A DNA stretch of 64,000 nt. Origin: Dyella sedimenti. GTDB taxonomy: Bacteria > Pseudomonadota > Gammaproteobacteria > Xanthomonadales > Rhodanobacteraceae. Below are positions 62,523-64,000 of the stretch, piece after piece. The notes beneath the pieces were generated by a model. That model had not been told where the DNA came from. It did not search any database and saw nothing but the letters and a program-made list of their open reading frames with translations. The translations under genes were made by a program, and so were the position numbers. The stretch spans positions 310,001-374,000 of the forward strand of contig NZ_JAKWJO010000002.1 in NCBI RefSeq assembly GCF_022760995.1, written 5' to 3'. The first letter of the stretch is position 1; the number at the start of each line of letters is the position of its first letter.

Positions 62523-63302
62523 TCAGATATCCAGGTCCACCGTCACCGGCGTGTGATCGGAGGGGCGTTCCCAGCGTCGCGGCGTGCGGTCGATGCCGGC
62601 CGCCGTGGCCCTGGGCCTGAGCGCGTCGCCGATCAGGATCAGGTCGATGCGCAGGCCCATGTTGCGCCGGAACGCCCCCTGACGATAGTCCCACCAGCTG
62701 AAGTGCCCGCCGCCCGCCTCGAACAGGCGGAAGCTGTCGTGCAGGCCCAGTTCGGTGATGCGCTTGAGCGCCTCGCGCTCCGGCGGCGAGCACAACACCT
62801 CGCCGCCCCAGGCGACCGGGTCGTACACGTCGCGGTCGTCCGGCGCGATGTTGAAATCGCCCAGCACCACCAGGTTGGGATGGCGCGCCAGTTCGCCCGC
62901 CAGGAACTCGCGCACCTTGGCCAGCCAGTCCAGCTTATAGGCGTATTTCTCGTCGCCCACCGCCTTGCCGTTGACCACGTACAGGTCGACCACGCGCACG
63001 CCGCCGATGGTGGCGGCGAGGATGCGCCGCTGCGGATCATCCAGCTGCGGGATGTCGGCGGCGACGTCGCCGAAGTCGTCATGCGCATCCGCGCGCGCGA
63101 GCAGGGCGACGCCGTTGTAGGTCTTCTGCCCGGAGAACACGGCGCGATAGCCCGCCGCGGCCAGCTCGTCGACCGGGAACTTGGCGTCCTCCAGCTTGGT
63201 TTCCTGCAGGGCCACCACGTCGGGTTTGGCCTCGGCCAGCCACTGGGTGAGATGCGGCAGGCGGACCTTCAGCGAATTGACGTTCCAGGAGGCGATTTTC
63301 AT
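62523..63302 (-). CDS. xth: Exodeoxyribonuclease III (AP endonuclease)
   Basis: A 259-residue nuclease of base-excision repair. KIASWNVNSLKVRL carries the active-site Asn, ALQETK the metal-binding Glu, GDFNIAP the catalytic Asp and Asn, and ERPSDHTPV the terminal Asp-His pair. It cleaves at abasic sites and removes 3' blocks. The start at 63302 matches the family. Length is as in E. coli XthA-like enzymes. Confidence 0.95.
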   Translation of the reverse strand: MKIASWNVNSLKVRLPHLTQWLAEAKPDVVALQETKLEDAKFPVDELAAAGYRAVFSGQKTYNGVALLARADAHDDFGDVAADIPQLDDPQRRILAATIGGVRVVDLYVVNGKAVGDEKYAYKLDWLAKVREFLAGELARHPNLVVLGDFNIAPDDRDVYDPVAWGGEVLCSPPEREALKRITELGLHDSFRLFEAGGGHFSWWDYRQGAFRRNMGLRIDLILIGDALRPRATAAGIDRTPRRWERPSDHTPVTVDLDI

Positions 63303-63366
63303 AGCGGCCATTGTAGGCGATGCGCCTCGCCGGCCGGGCGGCAAGACTTACCTGTCCATGCGGATG

Positions 63367-64000
63367 TCAGAGCAGGCCGTGGCTCTTGAGCAAGGCCTCG
63401 GGTTCCGGCGCGCGGCCGCGGAAGGCGACGAAGCTCTCCAGCGCCGGGCGGCTGGCGCCCACCGCGAGGATCTCCCGACGGAAGCGGTCGCCGGTGGCGC
63501 GGTGGATCACGCCGTTCTCCTCGAACGCGCCGAAGGCGTCGGCGCTGAGCAGTTCGGCCCACAGGTAGCTGTAGTAGCCCGCCGCGTAGCCGCCCGCGAA
63601 GATATGCGAGAACGCATGCGGAAAGCGCTGCCAGGCCGGCGGGTGCAGCACAGCCACGTCGTGGCGCACTTCCTCCAGCACCTCCATGGTGCGCGCGCCC
63701 CGGGCGGGGTCGTATTCCAGGTGCAGGCGGAAGTCGAACATGGCGAATTCCAGCTGGCGCACCAGGAACAGGCCGGCGTGGAAATGCCTCGCCGCCAGCA
63801 TGCGCTGGAACAGCTCGTCGGGCAGGCGCTCGCCGGTTTCGACGTGGCGGGCGAACAGGTCCAGCGCCTCGCGGTTCCAGCCGAAGTTCTCCATGAACTG
63901 GCTGGGCAGTTCCACCGCGTCCCACTCCACGCCGTCGATGCCGCCGATGGAGGGCAGCGCGATCTCGGTCAGCAGGTGGTGCAAGCCGTGGCCGAACTCA
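63367..64000 (-). CDS. prlC: M3 family oligopeptidase, C-terminal part (cut by window edge)
   Basis: The last 210 residues of an M3 zinc metallopeptidase. The visible part begins EFGHGLHHLL, the second half of the HEFGH zinc motif, followed by VEWDAVELPSQFMENF with the third zinc ligand Glu, and FPHAFSHIFAGGYAAGYYSY, which contains the catalytic Tyr and His residues near the C-terminus. The family (oligopeptidase A, PrlC) degrades short peptides, including cleaved signal peptides, in the cytosol. The 5' end lies beyond the right edge. The name prlC rather than dcp rests on SQFMENF style only. Confidence 0.9.
   Translation of the reverse strand, partial: EFGHGLHHLLTEIALPSIGGIDGVEWDAVELPSQFMENFGWNREALDLFARHVETGERLPDELFQRMLAARHFHAGLFLVRQLEFAMFDFRLHLEYDPARGARTMEVLEEVRHDVAVLHPPAWQRFPHAFSHIFAGGYAAGYYSYLWAELLSADAFGAFEENGVIHRATGDRFRREILAVGASRPALESFVAFRGRAPEPEALLKSHGLL

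Overview
The window is chromosomal DNA from a GC-rich gammaproteobacterium. No rRNA, tRNA, phage, transposase or CRISPR array is visible. An Entner-Doudoroff operon, a cyoABCD quinol oxidase with SURF1, AlgZ/AlgR next to hemC, rsmG-parA-parB and a REP family built on GTAGGAGCGCACCC point to the Xanthomonadales, most likely Rhodanobacteraceae (Dyella, Luteibacter, Rhodanobacter or Frateuria type). The family assignment is inferred from gene content and protein style, not from a database search.

Layout. 1-9.2 kb: secreted S10 carboxypeptidase (cut by the window edge), EamA transporter, DUF1272 protein, MASE1-PAS-PAS-GGDEF diguanylate cyclase, DUF763 protein, zinc alcohol/formaldehyde dehydrogenase and an MHS-type transporter. 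9.3-14.1 kb: cyoABCD plus SURF1. 14.1-16.0 kb: small exported proteins and a dispersed repeat. 16.0-21.9 kb: zwf-pgl-edd-eda read leftward, divergent from a GntR/UTRA regulator; the space between them carries a cluster of TGGTA half-sites. 21.9-30.1 kb: a secreted S33 hydrolase, then two tandem RND transporters, each 1051 codons, sharing nearly identical DNA tracts and each followed by the same REP doublet in opposite orientation. 30.1-38.5 kb: DUF3617 protein, secreted phosphoesterase, Tat-exported multicopper oxidase, MATE exporter, DUF2239, bestrophin, and a PagL-like lipid A deacylase ending at a strong bidirectional terminator.

38.5-43.5 kb: a tripartite efflux operon (marR - outer membrane factor - emrA - emrB) with a 36-bp near-perfect palindrome upstream of marR and a repeat pair inserted between emrA and emrB. 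43.5-50.1 kb: small hypothetical gene, AraC-type regulator, secreted S9 dipeptidyl peptidase, carboxylesterase, and an AlgZ/AlgR-type two-component system. 50.2-56.5 kb: hemC, DUF481 outer membrane protein, membrane protein, WYL regulator, patatin, DUF488 and a family 2 glycosyltransferase. 56.8-59.9 kb: rsmG-parA-parB and a lone SPFH/band 7 protein. 60.3-64.0 kb: pirin, DinB-like protein, YecA-like UPF0149 protein, exonuclease III and the C-terminal end of an M3 oligopeptidase.

Biologically the window combines glucose catabolism through the Entner-Doudoroff route, aerobic respiration through cytochrome bo, several drug or metabolite exporters, secreted peptidases suited to protein-rich growth, and chromosome maintenance genes. 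I found no convincing new multi-gene system. The most unusual signals are the homogenised RND pair with its flipped REP doublets, the operator cluster at zwf/gntR that also changes the zwf start, the marR palindrome, and a roughly 150-bp dispersed element present in at least two good copies.
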